Below are positions 36,154 to 45,136 of a DNA stretch of 64,000 bases, in pieces; within the stretch, counting starts at the first letter, position 1; each line of letters opens with the position of its first letter. Made by a program: the position numbers and the translations under genes. Under the pieces are notes generated by a model. The model ran no database searches. It saw only the letters and a program-made list of their open reading frames with translations, and had not been told where the DNA came from. Source of the DNA: Skermanella stibiiresistens SB22 (GTDB lineage: Bacteria > Pseudomonadota > Alphaproteobacteria > Azospirillales > Azospirillaceae); assembly GCF_000576635.1 (NCBI RefSeq), contig NZ_AVFL01000001.1, positions 536,067-600,066 on the forward strand. Direction: 5' to 3'.

Positions 36154-36277
36154 TCTCTCAAGAAATACCGGTTACGGCATGAGAGCGGGACTCCCGTGCC
36201 GAAGTTGGCCGGTGTTCTACGGGGGCGAGTGCTGGGAGTCAACCGCAAAAGCGTCGTGATAGCAGTGATTTAGCGCT

Positions 36278-36295
36278 GCGGTATCATGATACCGC
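36278..36295. repeat. 18-bp perfect palindrome upstream of rplM
   Basis: GCGGTATCATGATACCGC reads the same on both strands. It lies 125 bp upstream of the rplM start and shares GGTATC/GATACC arms with the next palindrome. It may be an operator or a dispersed palindromic element. Confidence 0.7.
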
Positions 36296-36346
36296 GACAG
36301 TTAACCCCTTGTGGGAAAACGGAAATTTCCAATGGTTTCACGCACG

Positions 36347-36360
36347 GGTATCCGGATACC
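36347..36360. repeat. 14-bp palindrome GGTATCCGGATACC
   Basis: It is perfectly symmetrical and 51 bp from the related palindrome at 36278. It lies 27 bp beyond the stop codon of the leftward thioesterase gene. Confidence 0.65.
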
Positions 36361-36387
36361 GCGATTTCGTTCCCGTTCATGGCGGGA

Positions 36388-36846
36388 TCAGGCCAGCATC
36401 GTCACCGGCTTCCGGTCGGGCGGGATGCTGTAGGTGCCGGTCACATGGGCGACCGGATCATCCTCGCCCTCGGAATAGAGCAGGATGTCGCCATAGGCCA
36501 GCCGCTTGCCCAGCTTGAGCACCCGCGCCTCCGCGATCACGGCGCGCTGTCCGGGCCTGCGCAGGAAGTTGATCGTCATGCTGGTTGTGACCGCCAGTTC
36601 GACCCGGCCGATCAGGCTGAGCACAGCGCCGTAGAGCGCCACGTCGGCCAGTCCGAACAATGCTGGCCCCGTGACGGTGCCGCCGGGCCGCACGAAATCC
36701 TCGCGGTATGGCATCCGCAGCCGGATCGTTCCGGCGCCGACACTTTCCACCACGACGCCATAGCTGCCGACCAGCGGCACGCCCTCGCGGATCAAGGTCT
36801 CCAGTTCCGCCGCCGCGATCGCCGAGTCACTCTCCAATGGACCCAT
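36388..36846 (-). CDS. PaaI-family hotdog thioesterase
   Basis: The 152-residue protein has the hotdog fold pattern: a region RPGGTVTGPALFGLADVALYGAVLSLIG, in which G-x2-FGLAD replaces the usual HGG element, followed by AVTTSMTINFLRRPGQ. Small acyl-CoA thioesterases of this type hydrolyse aryl or medium-chain acyl-CoAs. It is divergent from the enoyl-CoA hydratase-like gene, 112 bp apart, which hints at linked acyl-CoA metabolism. Confidence 0.85.
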   Translation of the reverse strand: MGPLESDSAIAAAELETLIREGVPLVGSYGVVVESVGAGTIRLRMPYREDFVRPGGTVTGPALFGLADVALYGAVLSLIGRVELAVTTSMTINFLRRPGQRAVIAEARVLKLGKRLAYGDILLYSEGEDDPVAHVTGTYSIPPDRKPVTMLA

Positions 36847-36958
36847 GGTCGTTCCCCATCGTCATGTCTTTGTTCAAAGGCCGGGCTTGAATCCTGGTGT
36901 CGCATGGTTTCCCATGCGCGTCACGCTCAATGGATAACGACACCGGGAGAACGCCATC

Positions 36959-37762
36959 ATGACAGCCCAGCCCACCGGAACCACCGCCGAGCCGATCCTG
37001 CTGCGCGAGGTCGCCGACGGCGTGGTGACGCTGACGCTGAACCGGCCGGCGGCGCGCAACGCGCTCTCCATGGAGCTGATGACCCTGCTGACCGAGGAAC
37101 TCGAGGACATCGGCGCCGATCCCGCCATCAAGGTGGTGGTGCTGGCCGGCGCCGGCCCGGCGTTCTGCGCCGGGCACGACCTCAAGGAGATCCGCGCCAA
37201 TCCCGGACAGGAGATCTACCAAGCGCTGTTCCGGCAATGCTCCCGCCTGATGCTGACGATCACCCGCCTGCGCCAGCCGGTGATCGCCCGCGTCCATGGC
37301 ATCGCCACGGCGGCTGGATGCCAGCTGGTCGCGACCTGCGACCTCGCGATCGCGGCGGACAACACCCGCTTCGCGACGCCGGGGGTCAACATCGGCTTGT
37401 TCTGTTCGACGCCGATGGTGGCCTTGTCGCGCGCCGTCGGGCGCAAGCACGCGATGGAGATGCTGCTGACCGGCGACATGATCGGCGGCGGTGACGCCGT
37501 TATGTTCGGGCTGGTCAATCAGATCGTCCCGGAGGCCGATCTGGACGCGACCGTCCTTGGTCTCGCCACCCAGATCGCGTCCAAGTCGCCGCTGACCCTG
37601 GCGATCGGCAAGGAGGCCTTTTACCGCCAGCTGGAGATGACCCTGGACGACGCCTACGCCTATGCCAGCGACGTCATGACCAGGAACATGCTGGCCCGTG
37701 ACGCGGAGGAGGGCATCGACGCCTTTCTGGCGAAGCGCCCGCCGGTGTGGGAAGGCAGGTAG
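36959..37762 (+). CDS. enoyl-CoA hydratase/isomerase-like protein, ECHDC3 type
   Basis: The 267-residue crotonase-fold protein has LNRPAARNALSMELM, the oxyanion loop FCAGHDLKEI and VHGIATAAGCQLVATCDLAIA, then FATPGVNIGLFCSTPMVALSRAVGRKHAMEMLLTG in segments. The two acid residues of true hydratases (Glu in GGGCEL and in FGQPE) are replaced: the first reads Gln and the second Gly. The pattern FATPGVNIGLF is that of ECHDC3 proteins, whose activity is uncertain. Classical hydratase activity is therefore doubtful. Confidence 0.85.
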   Translation: MTAQPTGTTAEPILLREVADGVVTLTLNRPAARNALSMELMTLLTEELEDIGADPAIKVVVLAGAGPAFCAGHDLKEIRANPGQEIYQALFRQCSRLMLTITRLRQPVIARVHGIATAAGCQLVATCDLAIAADNTRFATPGVNIGLFCSTPMVALSRAVGRKHAMEMLLTGDMIGGGDAVMFGLVNQIVPEADLDATVLGLATQIASKSPLTLAIGKEAFYRQLEMTLDDAYAYASDVMTRNMLARDAEEGIDAFLAKRPPVWEGR

Positions 37763-37853
37763 GCTTCAAAGGGGGAGTGGGTCGATTCCGGAGGGGGTGG
37801 TGGGCCGAGGCGCCCACATCTCCCTGAGAGCTACGGAATATCCCCGCCGGGCT

Positions 37854-37867
37854 TTGATGTATCGCAA
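37854..37867. promoter_or_regulatory. possible degenerate FNR/FixK site upstream of ccoG
   Basis: TTGATGTATCGCAA has a perfect left half-site and three of five matches in the right half of TTGAT-N4-ATCAA. It is 93 bp before the ccoG start. ccoGHIS operons are usually FNR/FixK-controlled, and an FNR gene follows this operon. Confidence 0.35.
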
Positions 37868-37959
37868 TGCCGAGGGGGGCGGGGGCGGCGCAGAGTGCCG
37901 ATGTCATCCGCGGCCCCCGCGCCGGCGGAGATGATTACGCAGACCCCGAGGCATACGGA

Positions 37960-39411
37960 ATGAGCACGACGACCCAAACCCACGGCACCGCGGAGGAGCA
38001 GGCTCCCAAGTCGCTCTTCAAGGAGCGTGAGAAAGTCTATCCCCGATCGGTCACCGGCAAGTTCCGAAACCTCAAATGGGCGGCCGTCGTCGTCCTGCTC
38101 GGCATCTACTACATCGTCCCTTGGATCCGGTGGGACCGGGGACCGACCGCGCCGGACCAAGCGGTCCTGGTCGACATGAGCGGCCCACGCCTGTACTTCT
38201 TCTTCATCGAGATTTGGCCGCAGGAGATCTATTACCTGACCGGCCTGCTGATCATGGCCGCCGTTGGGCTGTTCCTGGCGACATCGCTGGCGGGCCGGAT
38301 CTGGTGCGGTTACGCCTGCCCCCAGACCGTCTGGACCGACCTGTACATGTGGGTCGAGCGCAAGATCGAGGGCGACCGGTCGGAGCGCATCCGCCTGGAC
38401 AAGGCGCCCTGGACCGGACAGAAGCTGCTCAAGAAGGTCTCCAAGCACTCGGCTTGGCTGGTCATCGCCTTCCTGACCGGCGGCGCCTGGGCGATGTACT
38501 TCACCGACGCGCCGACCCTGGTCTCCAGCCTCCTGCGGCTCGACCTCGACAGCCAGTCGCTGTTCTTCATCAGCTTCCTGACCGGCAGCACCTATCTGCT
38601 GGGCGGCTGGGCGCGGGAGCAGGTCTGCACCTATATGTGCCCGTGGCCGCGCTTCCAAAGCGCCATGATCGACGAGGACAGCCTGATCGTCACCTACGAG
38701 GGCTGGCGGGGCGAGCCGCGGGGCGCCAAGCGCAAGGACCAGTCCTGGGAGGGCCGGGGCGACTGCATCGACTGCAAGGCCTGCGTCCATGTCTGCCCGA
38801 CCGGCATCGACATCCGCGACGGCCTGCAGATGGAGTGCATCGGCTGCGGCCTGTGCGTCGACGCCTGCAACGATATCATGGCGAAGATCGACCGTCCGCT
38901 GAACCTCGTCACCTTCGACACCCACAACAATCAGGTCGCCCGCTCCTGCGGCGAGAAGACCAGGGTCAAGCTGATCCGGCCGCGCACCATCATCTACGGC
39001 CTGATCATCGTGGTGCTGATGGGATTGATGGCGGCCGGCCTGATCTTCCGTCCCCAGCTGGACATCAGCGTGCTGCGCGACCGGGCGCCGCTGTTCGTCG
39101 CCTTGTCGGATGGCGACATCCGGAACGGCTATACCTTCAAGATCTCCAACATGACGCGTTACGCCAAGGACTACAGCCTCCAATTGACGGGAGTGCCTGA
39201 CGCCACGCTGTCGGTGATCGGCCAGGAGGAACGGCTCGAGCGGATCGAATTGACCGCCAAGCCCGACACGGTGGCGACCTACCGCATCTATGTCAGGACC
39301 CATCCGGACGCGCTCAAGGCGACGTCAACCCCGGTCACCTTCACGCTGACCGACAAGCGGACCTCGGACAAGGCGAACTACAACTCCGTCTTCATCGGGC
39401 CGGACAAGTGA
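37960..39411 (+). CDS. ccoG: cytochrome c oxidase accessory protein CcoG (FixG/RdxA)
   Basis: The 483-residue membrane Fe-S protein helps assemble the cbb3 oxidase, reported to act in copper reduction. Helices flank WCGYACPQTVWTD and CTYMCPWPRFQSAM; a dicluster ferredoxin region follows with CIDCKACVHVCPTGID and CIGCGLCVDACNDIM, and a periplasmic Ig-like domain forms the C-terminus. It heads the ccoGHIS operon. The oxidase genes ccoNOQP normally upstream are not in the window. The start was chosen at MSTTTQTHG (37960). Confidence 0.95.
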   Translation: MSTTTQTHGTAEEQAPKSLFKEREKVYPRSVTGKFRNLKWAAVVVLLGIYYIVPWIRWDRGPTAPDQAVLVDMSGPRLYFFFIEIWPQEIYYLTGLLIMAAVGLFLATSLAGRIWCGYACPQTVWTDLYMWVERKIEGDRSERIRLDKAPWTGQKLLKKVSKHSAWLVIAFLTGGAWAMYFTDAPTLVSSLLRLDLDSQSLFFISFLTGSTYLLGGWAREQVCTYMCPWPRFQSAMIDEDSLIVTYEGWRGEPRGAKRKDQSWEGRGDCIDCKACVHVCPTGIDIRDGLQMECIGCGLCVDACNDIMAKIDRPLNLVTFDTHNNQVARSCGEKTRVKLIRPRTIIYGLIIVVLMGLMAAGLIFRPQLDISVLRDRAPLFVALSDGDIRNGYTFKISNMTRYAKDYSLQLTGVPDATLSVIGQEERLERIELTAKPDTVATYRIYVRTHPDALKATSTPVTFTLTDKRTSDKANYNSVFIGPDK

Positions 39412-39457
39412 CCGGCCAATCCCCGGCACCCGATCGGCAAACCGTCACAAGGACGCC

Positions 39458-40021
39458 ATGAGCACCGTGACCAACCTAGACCAGCGACATGCCCAAACCC
39501 TCGGCGCCGCGACCGGATCTTCGCCCCAGCGGGCCCCCGAGCGGAAGCGGGCGCCGGGATGGTGGTATCCCTGGATCTTCGTCGCGTTCTTCCTCGTCAC
39601 CGTCGGCGTCAACGGCACCATGGCGTATTTCGCCATGTCGACCTGGACGGGGCTGGAGACGCAGCATTATTGGCAACGCGGCACCGCCTACAACGTCGCG
39701 ATCGAGGGCGCCCGCCATCAGAGGGAGCGCGGCTGGAAGGTGGGTATCGACTTCCAGGCCACGACGCTCGCCGACGCCGGTGTCACCGTCGAACTCCGCG
39801 ACCGCGAAGGCACGGCCCTGACCGGCGCGCATGTGACCGCCGAATTGGTCCGGCCCACCAGCGAGGGGCACGACTTCACGGTCGATCTGACCCATCTGGG
39901 GCAGGGCCGCTACACCGCGTCCTTCGCGCTGCCGCTGCCCGGGCAATGGGATCTCCGGATCACCGCCGACCACCCCAAGGGAGACTATCAGGAAGTCCGG
40001 CGCGTCGTGGTCAAGGGGTGA
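39458..40021 (+). CDS. ccoH: cbb3 oxidase assembly protein CcoH (FixH)
   Basis: The 187-residue protein has one membrane helix (WIFVAFFLVTVGVNGTMAYF) near residue 40 followed by a periplasmic domain with WTGLETQHYWQRGTAYN, the FixH signature, and LGQGRYTASFALPLPGQWDL. It is the second gene of the operon. Confidence 0.93.
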   Translation: MSTVTNLDQRHAQTLGAATGSSPQRAPERKRAPGWWYPWIFVAFFLVTVGVNGTMAYFAMSTWTGLETQHYWQRGTAYNVAIEGARHQRERGWKVGIDFQATTLADAGVTVELRDREGTALTGAHVTAELVRPTSEGHDFTVDLTHLGQGRYTASFALPLPGQWDLRITADHPKGDYQEVRRVVVKG

Positions 40022-40031
40022 CATCCTCGAC

Positions 40032-42530
40032 ATGAGCAACGATACCGTTTGCCTTCACTGTGGCCAACAATTGGGCGGTCAGGATCCGGCTGGCCAAGAG
40101 ATCCCAAGCGGGGACGGCCGCTTCTGCTGTTCCGGATGCGAGGCCGCCCACGCCCTGATCCAGGGCCTCGGGCTCGACGGCTACTACGCCCGCCGCCGCA
40201 TCGATCCCGACGCGCGGCCGCCCCGTCCCGACGAGGATCTGGCCCGCGCCGATTTTTCGGCCCACGCCGTGACCGACGCCGAAGGGCGGACCAGCCTGCA
40301 CCTGATGGTCGATGGCCTGCACTGCGCCGCCTGCGTCTGGCTGATCGAAACGGTGCTGCGCCGCCAGCCCGGTGTGATCCGCGCCCGGCTCAACATGACC
40401 ACGCGCCGCCTGACCGTCACCTGGGACGCGGCATTGGCCGACGCCTCCACCGTGGCTGGCGCCGTCACCAAGCTGGGCTACCGGCTGGTGCCGTTCGATC
40501 CCGCCAAGCTGGAGGCGGGCGACATTGGACGGGAGCGCGAGCTGCTGCGCGCCTTGGGCGTCTCGGGCTTCGCCGCCGCCAATGTCATGCTGCTGTCGGT
40601 CGCGATATGGGCGGGTCACAACCAGGGCATGGGACCGGCGACCCGCGACCTGATGCATTGGGTCTCCGCCCTGATCGCCATGCCCGCGATCCTCTACGCC
40701 GCCCGGCCGTTCCTGAAGTCGGCCTGGACGGCGCTATCGGCCCGGCGCACCAACATGGACGTGCCGATCTCGATCGGCGTGACGCTGGCGACCGGCATGA
40801 GCTTGGTCGAGACGATCCGGGGGGCCGAGAACGCCTACTTCGACAGCGCGGTCACGCTGCTGTTCTTCCTGCTGATCGGGCGCTATCTCGACCTGCGCGC
40901 GCGGGGCCGGGCGCGTTCCGCCGCCGAACACCTGCTGTCGCTGGGAGCGTCCGCGATCACCGTGCTCGACGCCAGCGGGGCTCCCAGCGTCGTCCGGCCG
41001 GAACGGGTCGCCACCGGAATGACCGTGCTGGTCGCCGCCGGGGAACGCATTCCGGTCGACGGCCGAGTCACGGAAGGCGTTTCCGACATCGACACCGGCC
41101 TGATCACCGGCGAGAGCGTGCCCGGCGCCGCCCGGCCGGGCGATCAGGTCTTCGCCGGAACCCTCAATCTGACCGCTCCGCTGCGCCTGACCGTCACCGC
41201 CGTCGGCGAGGGCACCCTGCTCGCCGAGATCGTCCGGCTGATGGAGGTCTCCGAGCAGGGCAGGGCGCGCCACGTGGCCCTGGCCGACCGGGTGTCGCGG
41301 GCCTACGCTCCGGTGGTCCACCTGACCGCGCTGGCGACTTTCCTGGGCTGGGTCCTGATCGGCGGCAGCGCGTGGCAGCCGGCGCTGCTCAACGCCATCG
41401 CCGTGCTGATCATCACATGCCCTTGCGCGCTGGCGCTGGCGGTTCCCGTCGTCCAGGTGATCGCCAGCGGCCGGCTGATGCGCCAGGGTATCCTGCTGAA
41501 ATCCGCCACCGCGCTGGAGCGGCTGACCACCGTCGATACCGTCGTGTTCGACAAGACCGGCACCCTGACGGAGGGCAGGCCGGAATTGAACCGATCGTCC
41601 GTCCTGCCGGCCGAGCGGTTGCGGCTCGCCGCCTCGCTGGCCGGCGCCAGCCGCCACCCGCTGGCGCGCGCCCTGTGCCGCGCCGTGCCGGGAGTGCCGG
41701 TCGCGGAGGCAGTGCGCGAGTTCCCCGGCGCCGGCCTCGCTCTGGATGGTCCCGACGGGGAGGTCCGGCTGGGCAGCCGGCGCTTCACCGGCGTGCCGGA
41801 TACCAAGTCGGATGTGGCCGACGAGTCGTCGGGCGATCCCGAGATGTGGCTGGTCCAACCCGGTCTCGAACCCCTCCAACTCACTTTCGGCGACACCTTG
41901 CGGTCGGACGCCGCCGCCGTCGTGTCGGCGCTGCTCAGGGACGGCAAGCGGGTACTGCTGCTGTCCGGCGACCGGCGGCCCGTCGTGGCGTCCTGCGCCG
42001 CCCGGCTCGGCATCGCGGAATGGCGCGCGGCGCAGTCTCCGGCCGACAAGGCCGCGTGCCTGGGCGACCTCGCCCGGTCCGGCGTCACAGTGCTGATGGT
42101 CGGCGACGGGCTCAACGACGCGCCAGCACTGTCGGCGGCCCATGTCTCGATGTCGCCGGCGACGGCGGTCGATGTCAGCCAGACCGCCGCCGACGTCGTC
42201 TTCCAAGGCCGCAAGCTGACGCCGATCCTGGAGGCGCTGGACGTGGCGCGCCGGTCGGATCGGCTGGTTCGCCAGAACTTCGCCATCACTTTCCTGTATA
42301 ACCTGCTGACGATCCCGGTCGCGGTCGCCGGATTGGTCACTCCCCTGATCGCGGCGCTGGCGATGTCGTCGTCGTCGCTCATCGTCATCATCAACGCCCT
42401 CCGTCTCGCCCGGCGGGCCAATCCGGTGCAAGCCCATGGACGTGCTGATCTATCTCATTCCGCTGGCGGTGGGATTGGGACTGCTGGGGCTGCTGGGCTT
42501 CCTGTGGTGCCTGAAATCCGGTCAGTTTGA
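40032..42530 (+). CDS. ccoI: copper-translocating P-type ATPase CcoI (FixI)
   Basis: The 832-residue ATPase supplies copper to cbb3 oxidase. The N-terminus has a Cys-rich segment (CLHCGQQL, FCCSGCEAAH) typical of CcoI and a heavy-metal domain with DGLHCAACVWLIE. TGES, the ion-path CPC in ITCPCALALA, the phosphorylated Asp in VFDKTGTLTEG and MVGDGLNDAPALSAAHV are all present. Its last 95 bp overlap ccoS. The final 30 or so residues are unlike the family and exist only because of that overlap. Confidence 0.95.
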   Translation: MSNDTVCLHCGQQLGGQDPAGQEIPSGDGRFCCSGCEAAHALIQGLGLDGYYARRRIDPDARPPRPDEDLARADFSAHAVTDAEGRTSLHLMVDGLHCAACVWLIETVLRRQPGVIRARLNMTTRRLTVTWDAALADASTVAGAVTKLGYRLVPFDPAKLEAGDIGRERELLRALGVSGFAAANVMLLSVAIWAGHNQGMGPATRDLMHWVSALIAMPAILYAARPFLKSAWTALSARRTNMDVPISIGVTLATGMSLVETIRGAENAYFDSAVTLLFFLLIGRYLDLRARGRARSAAEHLLSLGASAITVLDASGAPSVVRPERVATGMTVLVAAGERIPVDGRVTEGVSDIDTGLITGESVPGAARPGDQVFAGTLNLTAPLRLTVTAVGEGTLLAEIVRLMEVSEQGRARHVALADRVSRAYAPVVHLTALATFLGWVLIGGSAWQPALLNAIAVLIITCPCALALAVPVVQVIASGRLMRQGILLKSATALERLTTVDTVVFDKTGTLTEGRPELNRSSVLPAERLRLAASLAGASRHPLARALCRAVPGVPVAEAVREFPGAGLALDGPDGEVRLGSRRFTGVPDTKSDVADESSGDPEMWLVQPGLEPLQLTFGDTLRSDAAAVVSALLRDGKRVLLLSGDRRPVVASCAARLGIAEWRAAQSPADKAACLGDLARSGVTVLMVGDGLNDAPALSAAHVSMSPATAVDVSQTAADVVFQGRKLTPILEALDVARRSDRLVRQNFAITFLYNLLTIPVAVAGLVTPLIAALAMSSSSLIVIINALRLARRANPVQAHGRADLSHSAGGGIGTAGAAGLPVVPEIRSV

Positions 42531-42612
42531 CGATCTCGACGGCGCCGCGAACCGCATCCTGTTCGATGACGACGAGGAGGCGACAGCCCGTCCGCGAAAC
42601 GATCAAAAATAA
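42436..42612 (+). CDS. ccoS: cbb3 oxidase maturation protein CcoS
   Basis: A 58-residue protein, MDVLIYLIPLAVGLGLLGLL then GFLWCLKSGQFDDLDGAANR and ILFDDDE. One membrane helix followed by the SGQFDDLDGAA-RILFDD signature identifies CcoS. It starts inside the 3' end of ccoI (95-bp overlap in another frame) and completes ccoGHIS. Confidence 0.92.
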   Translation: MDVLIYLIPLAVGLGLLGLLGFLWCLKSGQFDDLDGAANRILFDDDEEATARPRNDQK

Positions 42613-42713
42613 GTTTTATCGTGGCGGTTATAATCGTGCGTGTTGCAATCTTGCGAAAAATCCAATTTATAACCAGAATGGGATCGTGAATCAGAAGGAC
42701 GGGGGGAACTCGG

Positions 42714-43451
42714 ATGCCTCCATTCGACATGGGCAGGGTGCGGGACAAGAGTTCCGCCGTGGACACGACGCCCTGCGGCGCCTGCCCGGTTCGGACGCTG
42801 ACGGTCTGCGCCGCGCTCGAAGCGGACGAGGTCCGCCGGCTCGCCGACATCGTCCAGATGCAACGGATCGAAGCCAACCAGACGATCTTCGCGGAGGGTG
42901 ACCAGGCCGACGCGCTGTTCAACGTCACCTCCGGGACGGTCAAGCTCTACAAGCTGCTTCCCGATGGACGTCGGCAGATCACCGGCTTCCTGGTGACCGG
43001 CGATTTCCTCGGCCTCGCCATGAACGAGAGCTACGCCTATTCGGCGGAAACCGTGACGCCGACCTCGCTCTGTCGCTTTCCCCGCCGCAGGATGGAAGCC
43101 CTGCTCGACGAGTTCCCCAAGATGCAGCGGCGCCTGTTCTCGATGGCGTCGAACGAGCTGGCGGCGGCGCAGGACCAGATGCTGCTGCTGGGCCGCAAGA
43201 CGGCGCGGGAGAAGATCTGTTCGTTCCTGCTGATGCTGTCGCAGCGCCAGTCGCGCCGCGGCCACAAGGAAAACCCAGTCCACGTGCCGATGAGCCGCGC
43301 CGATATCGCCGACTATCTGGGCCTGACGACCGAAACCGTCAGCCGCACCTTCACCCAGCTCAAAACCTCGCAGGCGATCTCCCTCCAGGAGGGTAACCGC
43401 ATCCAGATCGCCGACATGGATGGCATCTACGACATGGCCGAAGGCGTCTGA
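42714..43451 (+). CDS. fnr: oxygen-sensing Crp-Fnr regulator (FnrL/FixK type)
   Basis: The 245-residue regulator has Cys21, Cys24 and Cys32 (C-x2-C-x7-C) at the N-terminus and Cys120 in the sensor domain, the set needed for an oxygen-labile [4Fe-4S] cluster. The cNMP-like fold (EGDQADALFNVTSGTVKLYK) and dimer helix lead to the helix-turn-helix MSRADIADYLGLTTETVSRT, whose E-x2-S-R recognition residues match FNR and predict TTGAT-N4-ATCAA sites. It lies 101 bp after ccoS. The site upstream of hcp and the weaker one before ccoG are probable targets. Confidence 0.92.
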   Translation: MPPFDMGRVRDKSSAVDTTPCGACPVRTLTVCAALEADEVRRLADIVQMQRIEANQTIFAEGDQADALFNVTSGTVKLYKLLPDGRRQITGFLVTGDFLGLAMNESYAYSAETVTPTSLCRFPRRRMEALLDEFPKMQRRLFSMASNELAAAQDQMLLLGRKTAREKICSFLLMLSQRQSRRGHKENPVHVPMSRADIADYLGLTTETVSRTFTQLKTSQAISLQEGNRIQIADMDGIYDMAEGV

Positions 43452-43472
43452 ACCGACTGCATCCGCCTGATA

Positions 43473-44079
43473 CGGTCACGTCCCATAACCGCTGACTTAG
43501 GGTCCCCAACTCCCGTTTACGTCATACCCGGATCAAGTCCCATAGAGGCTAATTCAAGACCCAAGCTTTCCGTTCCGTCATGCCCGGACTTGATCCCATC
43601 AGCGCCAACCTAAGAAGGTCGATGGGCTCACTCAGGGCATCGATCCTCTCATCTCGTCATACCCGGACTTGATCCGGGTATCTGTATTCGGGAGACCAAG
43701 TGGCGGAATATAGGCGCCCGGTTGATTTCACCACATTGGTTTCATCCGACAGATACCCGGATCAAGTCCCATAAGCGCTAACTTTGGGTGAGTCGTGGCC
43801 CGACTCAGGGCATCAATCCTCCCCTCGCGTCATACCCGGACTTGATCCGGGTATCTGTTGTCGGGAAATTGGATGGTGAATATATTCTTCGGATTGATGC
43901 CAACACATCGGTTTCAGCCGACAGATACCCGGATCAAGTCCGGGTATGACGAAAAGGGGAGGGAGGATCCTTAAGGTAGCGCTTATGGGATCAAGTCCGG
44001 GTATGACGGAAAGGGAGGGTTTATTCTCTAAGTCAAACCTCGGCTCATCTTAAATTAGCGCTCATGCGGTCACGTCCCA
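43473..44079. repeat. cluster of at least seven palindromic REP-like units
   Basis: Copies of a 29-bp unit with arms ATACCCGGA and TCCGGGTAT lie at about 43521, 43576, 43656, 43750, 43829, 43922 and 43985; the full palindromes at 43656, 43829 and 43922 are in mixed orientation. Stretches near 43628-43770 and 43800-43950 are diverged duplicates of one composite unit (REP, about 65-bp spacer, inverted REP). The 13-bp sequence CGGTCACGTCCCA occurs at both borders (43473 and 44067). No gene lies inside. This resembles dispersed repeats common in alphaproteobacteria. Confidence 0.9.
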
Positions 44080-44082
44080 GGG

Positions 44083-45024
44083 TTACCGCCCCGCCTTGTC
44101 CCCGGCTGATTTCTCCTCCGTCCTCAGCGCGTCGGCCAGCCGGGCCTGCGCGGTGCCGGGCCGCAGCGGCTTCTGCTGGCTCTCGTGCGGCGCCCAGCCG
44201 GCCAGATAGAGCACCTGGAAGGTCGCGGCCACGCGCCCGTCGGGTTCCGAATAAAGCTCGGCGTAGCGCCGCGCCGCGTCGATCAGCAGGGCGCGCGGAG
44301 TCGGCTGCCTGCGGCGGTTCAGCCCGGCGTTCGTCTCACCCATGCCGCGCAAGTCGGCCATCAGCTTGAAGGCGCTGTCGTAGGTCACGGTCAGCGTGTC
44401 GCTGTCCACCACCGGCAGCGAGAATCCGGCGCGCTGGAGCAGCCCGCCGGCATCCTTGACCTCCGCGAAGGGTGAGATCCGGGCGCTGACGCCGCCGGTC
44501 AGGTCCATCTCCGCCTCCATCAGGCAGCGCCGCAGCTCGAACAGGGTTTCGCCGCCCAGCATCGCGCCGATGAACATGCCATCCGGCTTCAGCGCGCGGC
44601 GCAGCTGGAGCAGGGCGCCCGGCAGGTCGTTGACCCAATGGAGGCTGAGATTGCTGATCGCGAGATCGAAGCTGTGGTCGGCGAAGGGCAGCAACTCCTC
44701 GTCGCCCGCGACCCGGAGCCCGCCGGCTCCCGCCAGCATCGCCGGCGACAGGTCGCACTGGACCAGCGTCTCGATTCCCTTCCGGCCCAGCCCCTCGCGA
44801 CCAGCCCCCTCACGGCCAACCAGGACTCGCCCGAGTTCCCCCGTGTGGCAACCCAGATCCAGCGCCACGGGAAACTCGCGGACGACATCGTCCAGCCGGT
44901 CCGCCAAGCGGTCCGCGACCTCCTCGAACAGGAAATTGAAACCGGCGAAGCCGGCGGCGGCGCGGTCCCGGTGGCGGCGCACCGCCCTCCGGTCGAACAC
45001 GGTCATGATGTCGCTGTCGTCCAT
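44083..45024 (-). CDS. NDUFAF5/BioC-like methyltransferase-fold protein
   Basis: The 313-residue protein starts VFDRRAVRRHRDRAA and has the SAM motif VALDLGCHTGEL, CDLSPAMLAG, and FDLAISNLSLHWVNDLPGALLQLRRALKPDGMF in segments. Then comes the family-specific GGETLFELRRCLMEAE and the C-terminal region LRGMGETNAGLNRRR. These match the group containing mitochondrial NDUFAF5, a complex I assembly factor. Its position beside comF and grxC is typical in alphaproteobacteria. The target is unproven. Confidence 0.88.
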   Translation of the reverse strand: MDDSDIMTVFDRRAVRRHRDRAAAGFAGFNFLFEEVADRLADRLDDVVREFPVALDLGCHTGELGRVLVGREGAGREGLGRKGIETLVQCDLSPAMLAGAGGLRVAGDEELLPFADHSFDLAISNLSLHWVNDLPGALLQLRRALKPDGMFIGAMLGGETLFELRRCLMEAEMDLTGGVSARISPFAEVKDAGGLLQRAGFSLPVVDSDTLTVTYDSAFKLMADLRGMGETNAGLNRRRQPTPRALLIDAARRYAELYSEPDGRVAATFQVLYLAGWAPHESQQKPLRPGTAQARLADALRTEEKSAGDKAGR

Positions 45025-45136
45025 GGTTCCTATATAGCCGCACCCTCACGTGGGGCAACATGGCGGATGGCGCCAAGGGATGGGGTGCGGCATTGGGTGC
45101 CTTGCCGGGGCCGGCGCGCGGGTGCGATCGTTCGAG

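Noticed and set aside
43521..44007. Possible CRISPR array
   Set aside because: Repeats are palindromic, alternate in orientation and have irregular spacing with duplicated spacers; no cas genes. They are REP-like.
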